Shown here: one piece after another, positions 42,231-50,737 of the stretch
Layout of the letters: each line of letters starts with the position of its first letter
Numbering within the stretch: the first letter of the stretch is position 1
NCBI GenBank assembly: GCA_014656175.1
Contig: BNBX01000002.1
Span: 372,001 to 436,000 of the forward strand
Source of the DNA: Streptomyces werraensis
Lineage (GTDB): Bacteria; Actinomycetota; Actinomycetes; Streptomycetales; Streptomycetaceae
Reading direction: 5' to 3'
DNA length: 64,000 bases
Notes under the pieces: generated by a model
What the model saw: only the letters and a program-made list of their open reading frames with translations
Database searches by the model: none
What the model was told of the DNA's origin: nothing
Program-made: the position numbers and the translations under genes

Positions 42231-42934
42231 TCGCCCGCCTGCCGGATCACGTACCCGAAGCCCCGCACGGTCCGGATCAGCGGCACGCCGGTGGCGTCCA
42301 GCTTGCGCCGCAGCCGGCTGACCACCAGCTCCACCACGTTGGACCGGCCGCCGAAACCGTACTCCCACACATGGTCGAGGATCTGCGCCTTCGTCAGGAC
42401 GGTGGGGGAGCGGCGCATCAGGTAGCGCAGCACCTCGTACTCGGTCGGGGTGAGCGCCAGCAGATGCCCGCCGCGCCGCACCTCCCGGGTGTCCTCGTCC
42501 ATCGTCAGATCGCCCACGCGCAGCACCGACCGGGCGAAGCCGGGGCCCGTGCTGCGCCGCAGGACCGTCCGCAGCCGCGCCATCAGCTCCTCGACCGCGA
42601 ACGGCTTGACGAGGTAGTCGTCCCCGCCCCGGGTCAGTCCCGCCACCCGGTCGGCGACCCCGTCCCGCGCGGTGAGGAACACCACCGGCACCATCCGCCC
42701 CGAGCGGCGCAGTCCGTCCAGCACCCCGAACCCGTCGACGTCCGGCAGCATCAGGTCGAGCACGACGATGTCCGGGCGGAACGCTTCCGCGCGGCGCAGC
42801 GCCTCCTCGCCGGTGTGGGCGGTGACCGCCTCCCACCCTTCGTACCGGGCGACCGTCGCCACCAGGTCGGCTATCGGAGGGTCGTCGTCCACCACGAGCA
42901 GTCGCACTCTGTCCACCCGCCCATACTGCGTCAC
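42227..42934 (-). CDS. OmpR-family response regulator
   Basis: 235 residues from GTG 42934, supported by GAGGGGAG five bases upstream (GTG 42916 is an alternative). Receiver: LLVVDDDPPIADLVATVARYEGW, acceptor Asp in [17 protein letters not shown], Lys in LVKPFAVEEL. DNA-binding winged helix: LALTPTEYEVLRYLMRRSPTVLTKAQILDHVWEYGFGGRSNVVELVVSRLRRKLD and RTVRGFGYVI. It is translationally coupled to the kinase. It is divergent from the betaine-type ABC operon, whose promoter lies in the shared 276-bp gap. Confidence 0.95.
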   Translation of the reverse strand: MTQYGRVDRVRLLVVDDDPPIADLVATVARYEGWEAVTAHTGEEALRRAEAFRPDIVVLDLMLPDVDGFGVLDGLRRSGRMVPVVFLTARDGVADRVAGLTRGGDDYLVKPFAVEELMARLRTVLRRSTGPGFARSVLRVGDLTMDEDTREVRRGGHLLALTPTEYEVLRYLMRRSPTVLTKAQILDHVWEYGFGGRSNVVELVVSRLRRKLDATGVPLIRTVRGFGYVIRQAGE

Positions 42935-43210
42935 CGCTCCCCTCGCGCCCGAGGCCGCTGCACGACCGGGACCTGATCGACAGCGAACCGACAGGAAACC
43001 GGGAGGCGTCCGACATGCGGTCAGGCCGAGATCGGGTGGTTTGGCACACCGGAATCCGGGCAGGTGGCGGCGTGGCCCCCGGCCGCCCCGACGCCGGGCT
43101 CCCGCGAATTTTCCGGGGCCTTGCAGGTGCCGACGTCTACACTCGACCGGCACACCGGCGCGGGCGACCTCGGCCGACCAACTTCTGCCACCCGAAGGGC
43201 AAGCGGCGTC

Positions 43211-44344
43211 TTGATACGGATCGACTCAGTCACGAAGCGGTACCCGGACGGCACGGTGGCGGTCGACCGGCTGTCGCTCGAGATCCCCGACCGCTCGATC
43301 ACCGTTCTCGTCGGCCCCTCGGGCTGCGGCAAGACGACCACCCTGCGCATGATCAACCGGATGGTGGAGCCCACCGAGGGCACGATCCTCCTCGACGGCG
43401 AGGACGTCCAGCGGCAGCCGGTCACGGCCCTGCGCCGCTCCATGGGCTACGTCATCCAGAACGCGGGTCTCTTCCAGCACCGCACCATCGCCGACAACAT
43501 CGCGACCGTGCCCCGCCTGCTCGGCTGGGGCAAGCGGCGCGCCCGGGAGCGGGCGGCGGAGCTGATGGAGCGGGTGGGGCTCGACGCCTCCCTGGCCGGG
43601 CGGTACCCGTACCAGCTGTCCGGAGGCCAGCAGCAGCGCGTCGGGGTGGCGCGGGCGCTCGCCGCGGACCCGCCGGTGCTGCTGATGGACGAGCCGTTCT
43701 CGGCCGTCGACCCGGTGGTGCGCAAGGGCCTCCAGGACGAACTGCTGCGCATCCAGGACGAACTGGGCAAGACCATCGTCTTCGTCACCCACGACATCGA
43801 CGAGGCCGTCAAGCTCGGCACCATGGTCGCCGTGCTGCGCGAGGGCGGCCGGCTGGCCCAGTACGCACCGCCCGCCGAGCTGCTGTCGGACCCCGCGGAC
43901 GCCTTCGTCGAGGACTTCCTCGGCGCCGACCGCGGCATCCGCCGGCTGTCCTTCTTCACCTCGGACGCGCTGGAGCTGACCACCGACGCGGTGATTCCCG
44001 CCGACGCGCCCGCCGAACGCCTCGCCGCCGCCGAGGCGCCGTACCTGCTGGTGACCGACGCCGAAGGGCGCCCGCTCGGCTGGCGGGAGCGCGGGAGCGA
44101 CGGCGGCCGGCTGCTGAGTCACGGGCGTCCGTTCCGCCCCGGCACGGACTCGCTGCGGGCCGCGCTGGACTGCGCGGTCCTCTCGCCCACCGGCTGGGCG
44201 GTCGCGGTCGACGCGGACGGCCGGGTGACCGGCGTGGTCTCCCAGCAGACCATCGGCGAGGCCATCCGCGCCGCGCACTCGCGGGCCGAACCGGACCCGG
44301 ACCCGGACCCGGCGCGCGGCGAGGACGAGAAGGTGGCCGGATGA
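43211..44344 (+). CDS. Glycine betaine/choline-type ABC transporter ATP-binding protein (OpuA/ProV-like)
   Basis: 377 residues if TTG 43211 is the start, the position where family proteins begin (MIRIDSVTKRYPDG); GAAGGG lies about 11 bases upstream. Walker A GPSGCGKTTTLRM, Q-loop YVIQNAGLFQH, signature LSGGQQQRVGVARAL, Walker B VLLMDEPFSAVDP, H-loop VTHD. The last 120 residues have CBS-like sequence (LLVTDAEGRPLGW...VAVDADGRVTGVVSQQTIGEAI), as in osmoregulated OpuA-type ATPases. It energises import of betaine or a similar compatible solute. It is the first gene of a four-gene unit. Confidence 0.93.
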   Translation: MIRIDSVTKRYPDGTVAVDRLSLEIPDRSITVLVGPSGCGKTTTLRMINRMVEPTEGTILLDGEDVQRQPVTALRRSMGYVIQNAGLFQHRTIADNIATVPRLLGWGKRRARERAAELMERVGLDASLAGRYPYQLSGGQQQRVGVARALAADPPVLLMDEPFSAVDPVVRKGLQDELLRIQDELGKTIVFVTHDIDEAVKLGTMVAVLREGGRLAQYAPPAELLSDPADAFVEDFLGADRGIRRLSFFTSDALELTTDAVIPADAPAERLAAAEAPYLLVTDAEGRPLGWRERGSDGGRLLSHGRPFRPGTDSLRAALDCAVLSPTGWAVAVDADGRVTGVVSQQTIGEAIRAAHSRAEPDPDPDPARGEDEKVAG

Positions 44345-45039
44345 ACGGCTTCTTCGACATCCCCAGCGACCTCCAGCACAGCTGGGCAGGACTTGTCGGG
44401 GTGCATCTGCGCGAGGCACTGCTGCCGGTGGCCGCGGGCCTGCTGCTCGCCCTGCCGCTGGCGCTGCTGTGCGACCGGTTCCGCTGGCTGTACCCGCCGG
44501 TGCTCGGGCTGACGACCGTGCTCTACGCGGTGCCGTCCCTCGCCTTCTTCGTCGTGCTCATCGACTGGACGGGCCAGAGCGAGCTGACCGTGATGATCCC
44601 GCTGGCCCTCTACAGTTTGGTGGTGCTGGTCCCGGCGATCGCCGACGGCGTGCGCTCGGTGCCGGACGAGACCCTGTCCGCCGCCACCGCCATGGGCTTC
44701 GGTCCCGTACGGCGGTACCTCCAGGTGCAGTTGCCGGTCGCCGCGCCCGCGGTCATCGCGGGCCTGCGGGTCGCCACCGCGTCCAGCATCTCCCTGGTGA
44801 GCGTCGGCGCCCTCATCGGCAACCAGGGGGCCCTCGGCAACCTGATGGCCGCCGCGCAGAAGTACGACCGGCCCGAACTCGCGGCGAACGCCGTGCTGAC
44901 GACGGCGGTCCTGGCGATCCTGTGCGACGCCGCGCTGGTCGCCCTGCGCCGGGCGCTGACCCCGTGGATGCCCCGCTCCGGACGGGAGCGGACCGCCGTC
45001 CCGCGCGAGGAACTCCTCGCGAAGGGCGCCGCCCGGTGA
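44341..45039 (+). CDS. Glycine betaine/choline-type ABC permease 1
   Basis: 232 residues from ATG 44341, overlapping the ATPase stop (ATGA). Six or so transmembrane helices, with conserved permease text VLYAVPSLAFFVVLIDWTGQSELTVMIPLALYSLVVLVPAIADGVRSVPDETLSAATAMGFGPVRRYLQVQLPVAAPAVIAGLR (coupling helix) and SLVSVGALIGNQGALG. It pairs with the next permease to form the channel. The C-terminus is basic and cytoplasmic. Confidence 0.94.
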   Translation: MNGFFDIPSDLQHSWAGLVGVHLREALLPVAAGLLLALPLALLCDRFRWLYPPVLGLTTVLYAVPSLAFFVVLIDWTGQSELTVMIPLALYSLVVLVPAIADGVRSVPDETLSAATAMGFGPVRRYLQVQLPVAAPAVIAGLRVATASSISLVSVGALIGNQGALGNLMAAAQKYDRPELAANAVLTTAVLAILCDAALVALRRALTPWMPRSGRERTAVPREELLAKGAAR

Positions 45040-45701
45040 ACGTCCTCAACTTCGTCCAGGCGTTCTTCGGCGACAGCGCCCACTGGCACGGCTACGACGG
45101 CATCCCGTCCCGCTTCCTGGAACACGTCCGGTACACCCTGCTGGCCCTCGCGGCCGCCGCGGCGATCGGCCTGCCCGTCGGACTGCTGACCGGGCACACC
45201 GGACGCGGCGGCAACGCGATCGCCGTCGTCGCCAACGCCGCCCGTGCCCTGCCCAGTTTCGGCCTGCTGGTGCTCTCGGTGCTGCTGATCGGCTTCGGCC
45301 TGCTGCCCGTGATGATCCCGCTGGTCGTGCTCGCCGTGCCGCCCATCCTGGTGACCACGTACGAGGCGGTCCGCACCGTCGACCCCGCCCCGGTCGACGC
45401 GGCGCGCGGGATGGGGATGGGCGAGTCCCGGATCCTGTTCCGGGTGGAGGTGCCGGTGGCGCTCCCGCTGATCCTCAGCGGACTGCGGTCCGCCGCCGTC
45501 CAGATCGTGTCCACGGCCACCATCGCCGCCTACGTGAGCCTCGGCGGGCTGGGCCGGTACGTCATCGACGGGCTCTACCAGCGCGACTACGAGAAGGTCG
45601 TCGGCGGGGCGACGCTGGTGGCGGTCCTCGCCCTGATCACGCTCGCGCTGTTCTGGGCCGTGGGGCGGTTCGCGGTGTCGCCCGGAGTGCGCCGCCGCTG
45701 A
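45036..45701 (+). CDS. Glycine betaine/choline-type ABC permease 2
   Basis: 221 residues from GTG 45036, overlapping permease 1 by GTGA. Homologous to permease 1 (NAARALPSFGLLVLSVLLIGFGLLPVMIPLVVLAVPPILVTTYEAVRTVDPAPVDAARGMGMGESRILFRVEVPVALPLILSGLR, then AAYVSLGGLGRYVIDGL). It forms the heterodimeric channel typical of OpuB/OpuC-like importers. The substrate-binding lipoprotein gene follows 74 bp downstream. Confidence 0.94.
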   Translation: MNVLNFVQAFFGDSAHWHGYDGIPSRFLEHVRYTLLALAAAAAIGLPVGLLTGHTGRGGNAIAVVANAARALPSFGLLVLSVLLIGFGLLPVMIPLVVLAVPPILVTTYEAVRTVDPAPVDAARGMGMGESRILFRVEVPVALPLILSGLRSAAVQIVSTATIAAYVSLGGLGRYVIDGLYQRDYEKVVGGATLVAVLALITLALFWAVGRFAVSPGVRRR

Positions 45702-45775
45702 TATTCGATCAGTTGTACGACAAATGTGACCTGACGTCCTTGACCGGGCGCCGGACGGCTGGATTGGATCGGTGA

Positions 45776-46732
45776 ATGACTTCTACGGCGAAGAGCAGCA
45801 GACCGAGGACGAGGCACCACGGGGCGGCGGCGGCCGCGCTCGCCGCCGCGACGGCGCTGCTCACGGCATGTTCCTCCGGGGACACCTCCGACAACCCGCT
45901 CGACGGTGACAAGGCCGAGGCGGGCACGGTCGTCGTCGGCTCGAACAACTTCGCCGAGTCCACCCTGCTCGCCGACATCTACGGCGAGGCGCTGCGCGCC
46001 AAGGGCCTCAAGGTCACCTACAAGCACAACATCGGCAGCCGTGAGACCACCTACGGCCTGATGAGGAACGGCTCGGTGACGGTCCTTCCGGAGTACAACG
46101 GCTCCCTCCTCGCCTACCTCGACCCGAAGGCCGAGCAGACCTCCGCCGACGCGGTCGACGAGGCGGTGAAGGCCAAGCTGGACAAGCAGCTCACCCTGCT
46201 GGAGTCCTCGCCCGCCGAGGACAAGGACTCGGTCGCCCTCAACGCGGCCACGGCGAAGAAGTACGGCCTCACCGCCGAGTCCACGCTCGCCGACCTCAAG
46301 GAGGCCGCGCCCGAGCTGGTGATCGGCGGCTCGCCCGAGTTCCAGACCCGGCAGCAGGGCCTGAAGGGGCTGGAGACGGTCTACGGGCTGACGTTCAAGT
46401 CCTTCAAGGCGCTGGACGCGGGCGGCCCCCTGACCCAGGCGGCCCTCGCGCAGAACGAGGTCCAGGCGGCGGACGTGTTCACCACGGACCCGACCATCGT
46501 CAAGGAGAAGTTCGTCGTCCTGAAGGACCCGGAGAACCTCTTCGGGTTCGCCAACGTCACCCCGCTGGTCCGCAAGGACGGACTGCCGCGGGAAGGCGTC
46601 GAGGCGCTGAACGCGGTCTCCGCGAAGCTGGACACCAAGACGCTGCTCGACCTGGACGCCCAGGTGCAGCTGGAGAAGAAGGACCCGCTGGACGTGGCCA
46701 AGGCCTGGCTGAAGTCCGCCGGTCTCGTCTGA
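45776..46732 (+). CDS. Glycine betaine/choline-type substrate-binding lipoprotein
   Basis: 318 residues from ATG 45776. A signal peptide with lipobox L-L-T-A-C anchors it outside the membrane. The OpuAC-like domain starts GTVVVGSNNFAESTLLADIYGEALRAKGLKVTYKHNIGSRETTYGLMRNGSVTVLPEYNGSLLAYL and includes DVFTTDPTIVKEKFVVLKDPENLFGFANVTPLVRKD, characteristic of quaternary-amine-binding proteins. It delivers ligand to the two permeases just upstream. A perfect hairpin 10 bp past the stop ends the operon. Confidence 0.94.
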   Translation: MTSTAKSSRPRTRHHGAAAAALAAATALLTACSSGDTSDNPLDGDKAEAGTVVVGSNNFAESTLLADIYGEALRAKGLKVTYKHNIGSRETTYGLMRNGSVTVLPEYNGSLLAYLDPKAEQTSADAVDEAVKAKLDKQLTLLESSPAEDKDSVALNAATAKKYGLTAESTLADLKEAAPELVIGGSPEFQTRQQGLKGLETVYGLTFKSFKALDAGGPLTQAALAQNEVQAADVFTTDPTIVKEKFVVLKDPENLFGFANVTPLVRKDGLPREGVEALNAVSAKLDTKTLLDLDAQVQLEKKDPLDVAKAWLKSAGLV

Positions 46733-46742
46733 GACCCGTCGC

Positions 46743-46772
46743 GGGGTGCGGCGGAACGGTCCGCCGCACCCC
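46743..46772. terminator. Perfect 13-bp bidirectional terminator hairpin
   Basis: GGGGTGCGGCGGA (46743-46755) and TCCGCCGCACCCC (46760-46772) pair exactly around the loop ACGG. It lies between the binding-protein gene (stop 46732) and the convergent cvnD gene (stop 46779). Confidence 0.88.
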
Positions 46773-46778
46773 ACGGCC

Positions 46779-47378
46779 TCATCCCGCGGCGGCCGCCGCC
46801 TGCGCGATCAGCAGGTCGATCAGCGCGATCAGCACGTCCCGCGAGGACTCCCGCTCCCGCGCGTCGCACAGCAGCACGGGCACCTCCGCCGGCAGCGTCA
46901 GCGCCTCCCGGATGTCCTCCACCGGGTAAGGGTGCTCGCCGTGGAAGCCGTTGACGGCCACCACGAACGGAATGCCCCGCCGCTCGAAGAAGTCGATCGC
47001 GGCGAAACTCGACTTCGGCCGCCGCACGTCGACCAGGACCACCGCGCCCAGCGCGCCGAGGGCCAGGTCGTTCCACATGAACCAGAACCGCTGCTGCCCC
47101 GGCGTGCCGAACAGGTACAGCACCAGGTCGTCGGACACGGTGATCCGGCCGAAGTCCATGGCCACCGTGGTGACACGTTTCTCCTCGACGCCGTCCAGGT
47201 CGTCGACGTCCAGGCCCGCCATGGTCAGCGGCTCCTCGGTGCGCAGGGGCCTGATCTCGCTGACCGAGCCGACCATGGTCGTCTTGCCCACGCCGAAACC
47301 GCCGGCGATCAGGATCTTGACCGTGTCGGGCGCGCCGCCGTCGGCGGACGCCCGGGCGTCGGTGTCAGAGCCGGCCAA
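46779..47378 (-). CDS. cvnD: Conservon small GTPase-like protein CvnD
   Basis: 199 residues if TTG 47378 is used; no better in-frame start precedes the G domain, and this one overlaps cvnC by 14 bp. G motifs: P-loop KILIAGGFGVGKTTMVGS, FGTPGQQRFWFMWNDL (switch II DxxGQ variant) and VVAVNGFHGE in the NKxD position, where the standard Asn-Lys-x-Asp is degenerate. In Streptomyces, CvnD binds guanine nucleotide and interacts with CvnB/CvnC at the membrane. It is the last gene of the SBP-cvnABCD operon. Confidence 0.94.
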   Translation of the reverse strand: MAGSDTDARASADGGAPDTVKILIAGGFGVGKTTMVGSVSEIRPLRTEEPLTMAGLDVDDLDGVEEKRVTTVAMDFGRITVSDDLVLYLFGTPGQQRFWFMWNDLALGALGAVVLVDVRRPKSSFAAIDFFERRGIPFVVAVNGFHGEHPYPVEDIREALTLPAEVPVLLCDARERESSRDVLIALIDLLIAQAAAAAG

Positions 47379-47718
47379 GGCCTTCCCTCACTTTCTGCAG
47401 CAGGTCCGGATCCGGGGTGGTGACGGAACGCGGCGGCCGGACGGTGATCCGGCCCGCCTCCAGCAGGTCGCAGAGCATGATGACGACGACGCTCACCGGC
47501 AGGTCCAGGCGTGCGGCCAGCTCGGCGACCGCCATCGGACGGGCGCACAGCCGCAGGATCCGCGTGTGCTCGGGCTGCGGCCGGGCGGCCGTCTCGGGCT
47601 GCGGGTCCGCCGCCGTCACCGTCGTGATGAGCGTGAAGTCGGCGCGGCTCGGCCGGGTGCGGCCCCCGGTCAGGGTGAACGGCCGTACCAGCCGGCCCGA
47701 AGGGTCGCTCCCGCCCAC
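47365..47718 (-). CDS. cvnC: DUF742 protein CvnC
   Basis: 117 residues from GTG 47718, one base after the cvnB stop. It begins with the DUF742 signature VRPFTLTGGRTRPSR-x-x-F-T-L-I-T-T-V. A winged-helix-like region follows (LCARPMAVAELAARLDLPVSVVVIMLCDLLEAGRITVRPP), which suggests an adaptor or regulator fold. Known as the third member of conservons and part of a membrane-linked complex with CvnB and CvnD. Confidence 0.94.
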   Translation of the reverse strand: MGGSDPSGRLVRPFTLTGGRTRPSRADFTLITTVTAADPQPETAARPQPEHTRILRLCARPMAVAELAARLDLPVSVVVIMLCDLLEAGRITVRPPRSVTTPDPDLLQKVREGLGRL

Positions 47719-47719
47719 C

Positions 47720-48151
47720 TCACACGCCGGGGTCTTCGGCGGGGCCGCCGGCGTCCCGCGGGGCCGCGCTGAGGTGCTCGCCGATCTTCTTCACCAGCAT
47801 GTTCATCTGGTACGCGACCACGCCGACGTCCGCCTTCGGGCCGGTCAGCACCACCAGATGGGCGCCGGGGCCGGCCGAGGTGAGGATCAGGTAGCTGTGC
47901 GCCATCTCGATGAGCGCCTGGCGCACCGGGCCGCCGCGGAAGTCCATGCTGACGCCCTTGCTCAGGCTCATCAGCCCGGACGCGGTCGCGGCCAGACGCT
48001 CGGCGTCGTCGCGCAGGAAGCCGGTGGACTTGGAGACCACCAGGCCGTCCTCGGAGAGCACCACGGCCTGGTTCACGTCGGCGACCCGTTCCACGAGTCC
48101 GGTGAGCAGCTGGTCCAGCTGGGTGTGAGTGGCGGGCAGGGGGCGTGTCAT
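47720..48151 (-). CDS. cvnB: Roadblock/LC7 protein CvnB
   Basis: 143 residues from ATG 48151. Roadblock/LC7 fold: LDQLLTGLVERVADVNQAVVLSEDGLVVSKSTGFLRDDAERLAATASGLMSLSKGVSMDFRGGPVRQALIEMAHSYLILTSAGPGAHLVVL, the same family as MglB, which acts as partner or GTPase-activating protein for small GTPases. It should pair with CvnD. It starts 36 bp after cvnA, across a tandem repeat. Confidence 0.95.
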   Translation of the reverse strand: MTRPLPATHTQLDQLLTGLVERVADVNQAVVLSEDGLVVSKSTGFLRDDAERLAATASGLMSLSKGVSMDFRGGPVRQALIEMAHSYLILTSAGPGAHLVVLTGPKADVGVVAYQMNMLVKKIGEHLSAAPRDAGGPAEDPGV

Positions 48152-48165
48152 AACGGGGTTCCTTC

Positions 48166-48218
48166 GTCGGCGGTCGGCGGTCGGCGGTCAGCGGTCGGCG
48201 TCAGCGGTCGGGGTCGGG
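48166..48218. repeat. Imperfect tandem repeat of a 7-bp unit (GTCGGCG) across the cvnA stop
   Basis: Three exact GTCGGCG units (48166-48186) are followed by variants GTCAGCG, GTCGGC, GTCAGCG and two GTCGGG units. The cvnA stop codon (TCA on the plus strand, 48188-48190) is created by the A in the fourth unit. The repeat covers the last codons (T-A-D-A-D-R) and part of the cvnA-cvnB gap, and may vary in copy number between strains. Confidence 0.75.
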
Positions 48219-50689
48219 TGACCGGAGGCGGGTGCGGGCACCTGGGGCGGCGCATTCCCGGGCACGTCACCGACGGCGTCCCGCGCCCGGAGCGTGCCCT
48301 GCTGGAAGCACGCCAGGGAGGAGGCGGCGTGCTCGGCGGTGAACTCGTCGTCGCACGGGTCCCCGGCGGAGGGCTCCTCGAGCAGCTCGGCGGCGAGACT
48401 GGTCTGCGGCACCCGCCGGGGGAGCGGCGCGAGGCCGCCCTTGCGGGCGGCGCCGGCGCCGTTCTGCCCGGGTGCGGAACCCGTCCCGAGGGAGTGGGCG
48501 CCGGCCCGCACGGGCGTGGGACGGTCGCCCGCGCCGCCGCTTTTGTCGGCGGCGTCCTGGCCGGCGGGGGCGTCCTGCGCGGCCCCGGCGACGTCCCCTC
48601 CGGACGCGGGGTCCTCCGCCGTGCTCGCCGCGCCCTTGCGTGCGGCGCCCGAGCGGTCACGGGCCGGGAGAGGACGCAGCGGGGAGGAGTCGTCCTGCGG
48701 GGAGGCGTCCTTCCTCGGGCCGTCCTCGGAGGCGGACGCCTCCCGCGCCGCGTCCGACGGCTCGTCGGTCACGACGACCACCTCGTGCGGGACCAGCACG
48801 ATCGCCGTCGTCCCGCCGTACGGAGACGGGCGCAGGGTGACCGTGATGCCGTGGCGGTGCGCGAGCTGGGAGATCACGAACATGCCGAGCCGCAGGTCGT
48901 CGGCGAGTGCCACCACGTCGAACTGCGGCGGCTCGGCCAAGTGGGCGTTGAGGGACGCGTAGTCCTCCTCGGACATGCCGAGCCCCCGGTCCTCGACCTC
49001 GACGGCGAGGCCCTTGGCGACCATCGCCGCCCGCACCGTGACGGGGCTCGGCGCCGGCGAGTACACCGTCGCGTTGTCGATCAGCTCGGCGAGCAGATGG
49101 ATCACGTCGGCCACCGCGGGCGGCGCGAGCGACACCTCGTCGTCGGCGAACACCTCCACCCGCTGGTACTCGGCGACCTCACCCACCGCGCTGCGCAGGA
49201 TGTCGATCAGCGCGACCGGCTCGCTCCAGGTGCGGCCGGGGCGCTCCCCGCTGACGATGACCAGGTTCTCCTCGTACCGGCGCAACTGGCTGGCGGCGGA
49301 GTCGAGTTCGTACAGGCCCTTGAGGACCTCGGGGTCGGTGTGCCGGCGTTCCAGCGCGTCGAGCTTGCTGAGCTGGAGGTTGACCAGGTTCTGGCTCTGC
49401 CGCGCGATGCCCAGGATGATCTTCTGGAAGCCGCGCCGGGTGTCGGCGAGTTCGACGGCGGTGTGCACGGCGGTGCGCTGCGCCGTGTTGAACGCCTGCG
49501 CCACCTGGCCGAGTTCGTCGTGCCCGTAGTCCAGGGGCGTGGTCGCCGACTCGGGGTCGACCTTCTCGCCCCGCTCCAGCCGGGCCACGACGTCCGGCAG
49601 CCGCTCCTGGGCCAGGCCGAGGGTGGCCAGCCGCAGTCCGCGCAGCCGGCGGGACAGCGAGCGGGTGATGCGCCAGGACAGGCCCACGCACAGCAGCAGC
49701 GCGAGCAGCCCCGCCGCGCTCAGCGAGGCGGCCGTCACCAGCAGGCCGCTCGCCTCGTCGGCGCTGCGGTCGAGCAGCGCGTCGGTCTGCTGCCGGAGCA
49801 TGGCGTTGTACTGCGGAGCGACCTTGTCCATGGCGTCGGACCACCGGTCGCGCAGGTCCGGCAGTTCGACCTCGTGGGCCTTCCCCTCGGCCGGGGTGGC
49901 CATGACCTGGTCCTCCACCGCCTCCAGCGCGCGCCACTCGGGGCTCGACAGGATCCGCTCGGTCTGCGTCTTCAGGTCGCCGGTGAGCGCCGGCATGATC
50001 TGGTCGGCGACCAGCCAGCGCCGGGTGTGCACCAGCTCGGCGAACTCCCGCCACCGCTCGGCCGCCAGACGGCCGGACGGCCAGGCGAGGGTGAGCAGCG
50101 CGTCCTCCCGGGACACCAGCTCCGCCGCGTGCGCCAGGGAGACCAGCGGCTGCGCCTGGGAGGTGAGGTCGCCGTCGTCGACCTGGGACAGCTCCTGGAA
50201 GGCGTGGATCTGGTCGTCGATGACCGACGTGTACTGCTCCAGCGCCTCCTCGGCGGTGATGTCGCGCGGGTCGTCGATCTGGCCGCGGTAGTACTCCAGG
50301 CTGCCCACCGAGCCGAGCACCGAGTACAGCCGGTCCGAGATCCGCGCCGGCGCCTGCCCGATCGCGTCGGCCTGCCCCATGAGCCGCGCCACGGACCGGT
50401 CGGTGGCGCGCCGCTGGGTGACCAGCGCGGACCGTGAACCGTCCGGCCCGGCCAGCCACTCGGCGGTGAGCGCCCGCTCCCGCTGGAGGTCGAGCGCGGC
50501 GTGCGTGCCCATCGCGCCGGTGGACCGGCTCAGCTGGGTCTGCGACCGCAGCTCCAGACCTTCGGAGAACATGCGGATCGTGGTCAGGCCCCACAGCGCG
50601 GCGAGGGTGACGCAGGGCACCAGGGCGAGCAGGATCAGCGAGAGGCGTATGGAGCCGAGTCGGCGCCGGGCACCTGTCCGTCGAGACAT
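48188..50689 (-). CDS. cvnA: Conservon sensor histidine kinase CvnA (NIT domain)
   Basis: 833 residues from ATG 50689. TM1 (LSLILLALVPCVTLAALWGL), a large extracytoplasmic nitrate/nitrite-sensor-like NIT domain (about 50-320), TM2 (LLVTAASLSAAGLLALLLCVGLSW), HAMP, a helix containing DTRRGFQKIILGIARQSQNLVNLQLSKLDALERRHTDP, then an HATPase domain (LLAELIDNATVYSPAPSPVTV; EDRGLGMSEEDYA; LRLGMFVISQLAHRHGITVTL). No canonical H-box His-Glu is obvious, as in other conservon kinases. The C-terminal 160 residues are disordered and Ala/Pro/Asp-rich. It is preceded by a binding-protein gene 48 bp upstream. Confidence 0.95.
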   Translation of the reverse strand: MSRRTGARRRLGSIRLSLILLALVPCVTLAALWGLTTIRMFSEGLELRSQTQLSRSTGAMGTHAALDLQRERALTAEWLAGPDGSRSALVTQRRATDRSVARLMGQADAIGQAPARISDRLYSVLGSVGSLEYYRGQIDDPRDITAEEALEQYTSVIDDQIHAFQELSQVDDGDLTSQAQPLVSLAHAAELVSREDALLTLAWPSGRLAAERWREFAELVHTRRWLVADQIMPALTGDLKTQTERILSSPEWRALEAVEDQVMATPAEGKAHEVELPDLRDRWSDAMDKVAPQYNAMLRQQTDALLDRSADEASGLLVTAASLSAAGLLALLLCVGLSWRITRSLSRRLRGLRLATLGLAQERLPDVVARLERGEKVDPESATTPLDYGHDELGQVAQAFNTAQRTAVHTAVELADTRRGFQKIILGIARQSQNLVNLQLSKLDALERRHTDPEVLKGLYELDSAASQLRRYEENLVIVSGERPGRTWSEPVALIDILRSAVGEVAEYQRVEVFADDEVSLAPPAVADVIHLLAELIDNATVYSPAPSPVTVRAAMVAKGLAVEVEDRGLGMSEEDYASLNAHLAEPPQFDVVALADDLRLGMFVISQLAHRHGITVTLRPSPYGGTTAIVLVPHEVVVVTDEPSDAAREASASEDGPRKDASPQDDSSPLRPLPARDRSGAARKGAASTAEDPASGGDVAGAAQDAPAGQDAADKSGGAGDRPTPVRAGAHSLGTGSAPGQNGAGAARKGGLAPLPRRVPQTSLAAELLEEPSAGDPCDDEFTAEHAASSLACFQQGTLRARDAVGDVPGNAPPQVPAPASGHPTPTADADR

Positions 50690-50737
50690 CGTGGTCCTAG
50701 AGCTGTCGGATGGTGGGGACGGTACGCACGGCGGCCG

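Noticed and set aside
40776-43049. Single minus-strand frame that would fuse a regulator to the sensor kinase
   Set aside because: The upstream part is a shadow frame of the response regulator gene. The real kinase start is GTG 42230 with a GTGA overlap.
48166-48218. Possible CRISPR-like array
   Set aside because: Units are 7 bp and contiguous with no spacers; it is a simple tandem repeat.
47417-50437. Open frame of about 1,000 codons on the plus strand opposite cvnA
   Set aside because: It is antisense to clear conservon genes, very rich in Arg/Gly/His/Gln with no domain, and typical of mirror frames in high-GC DNA.
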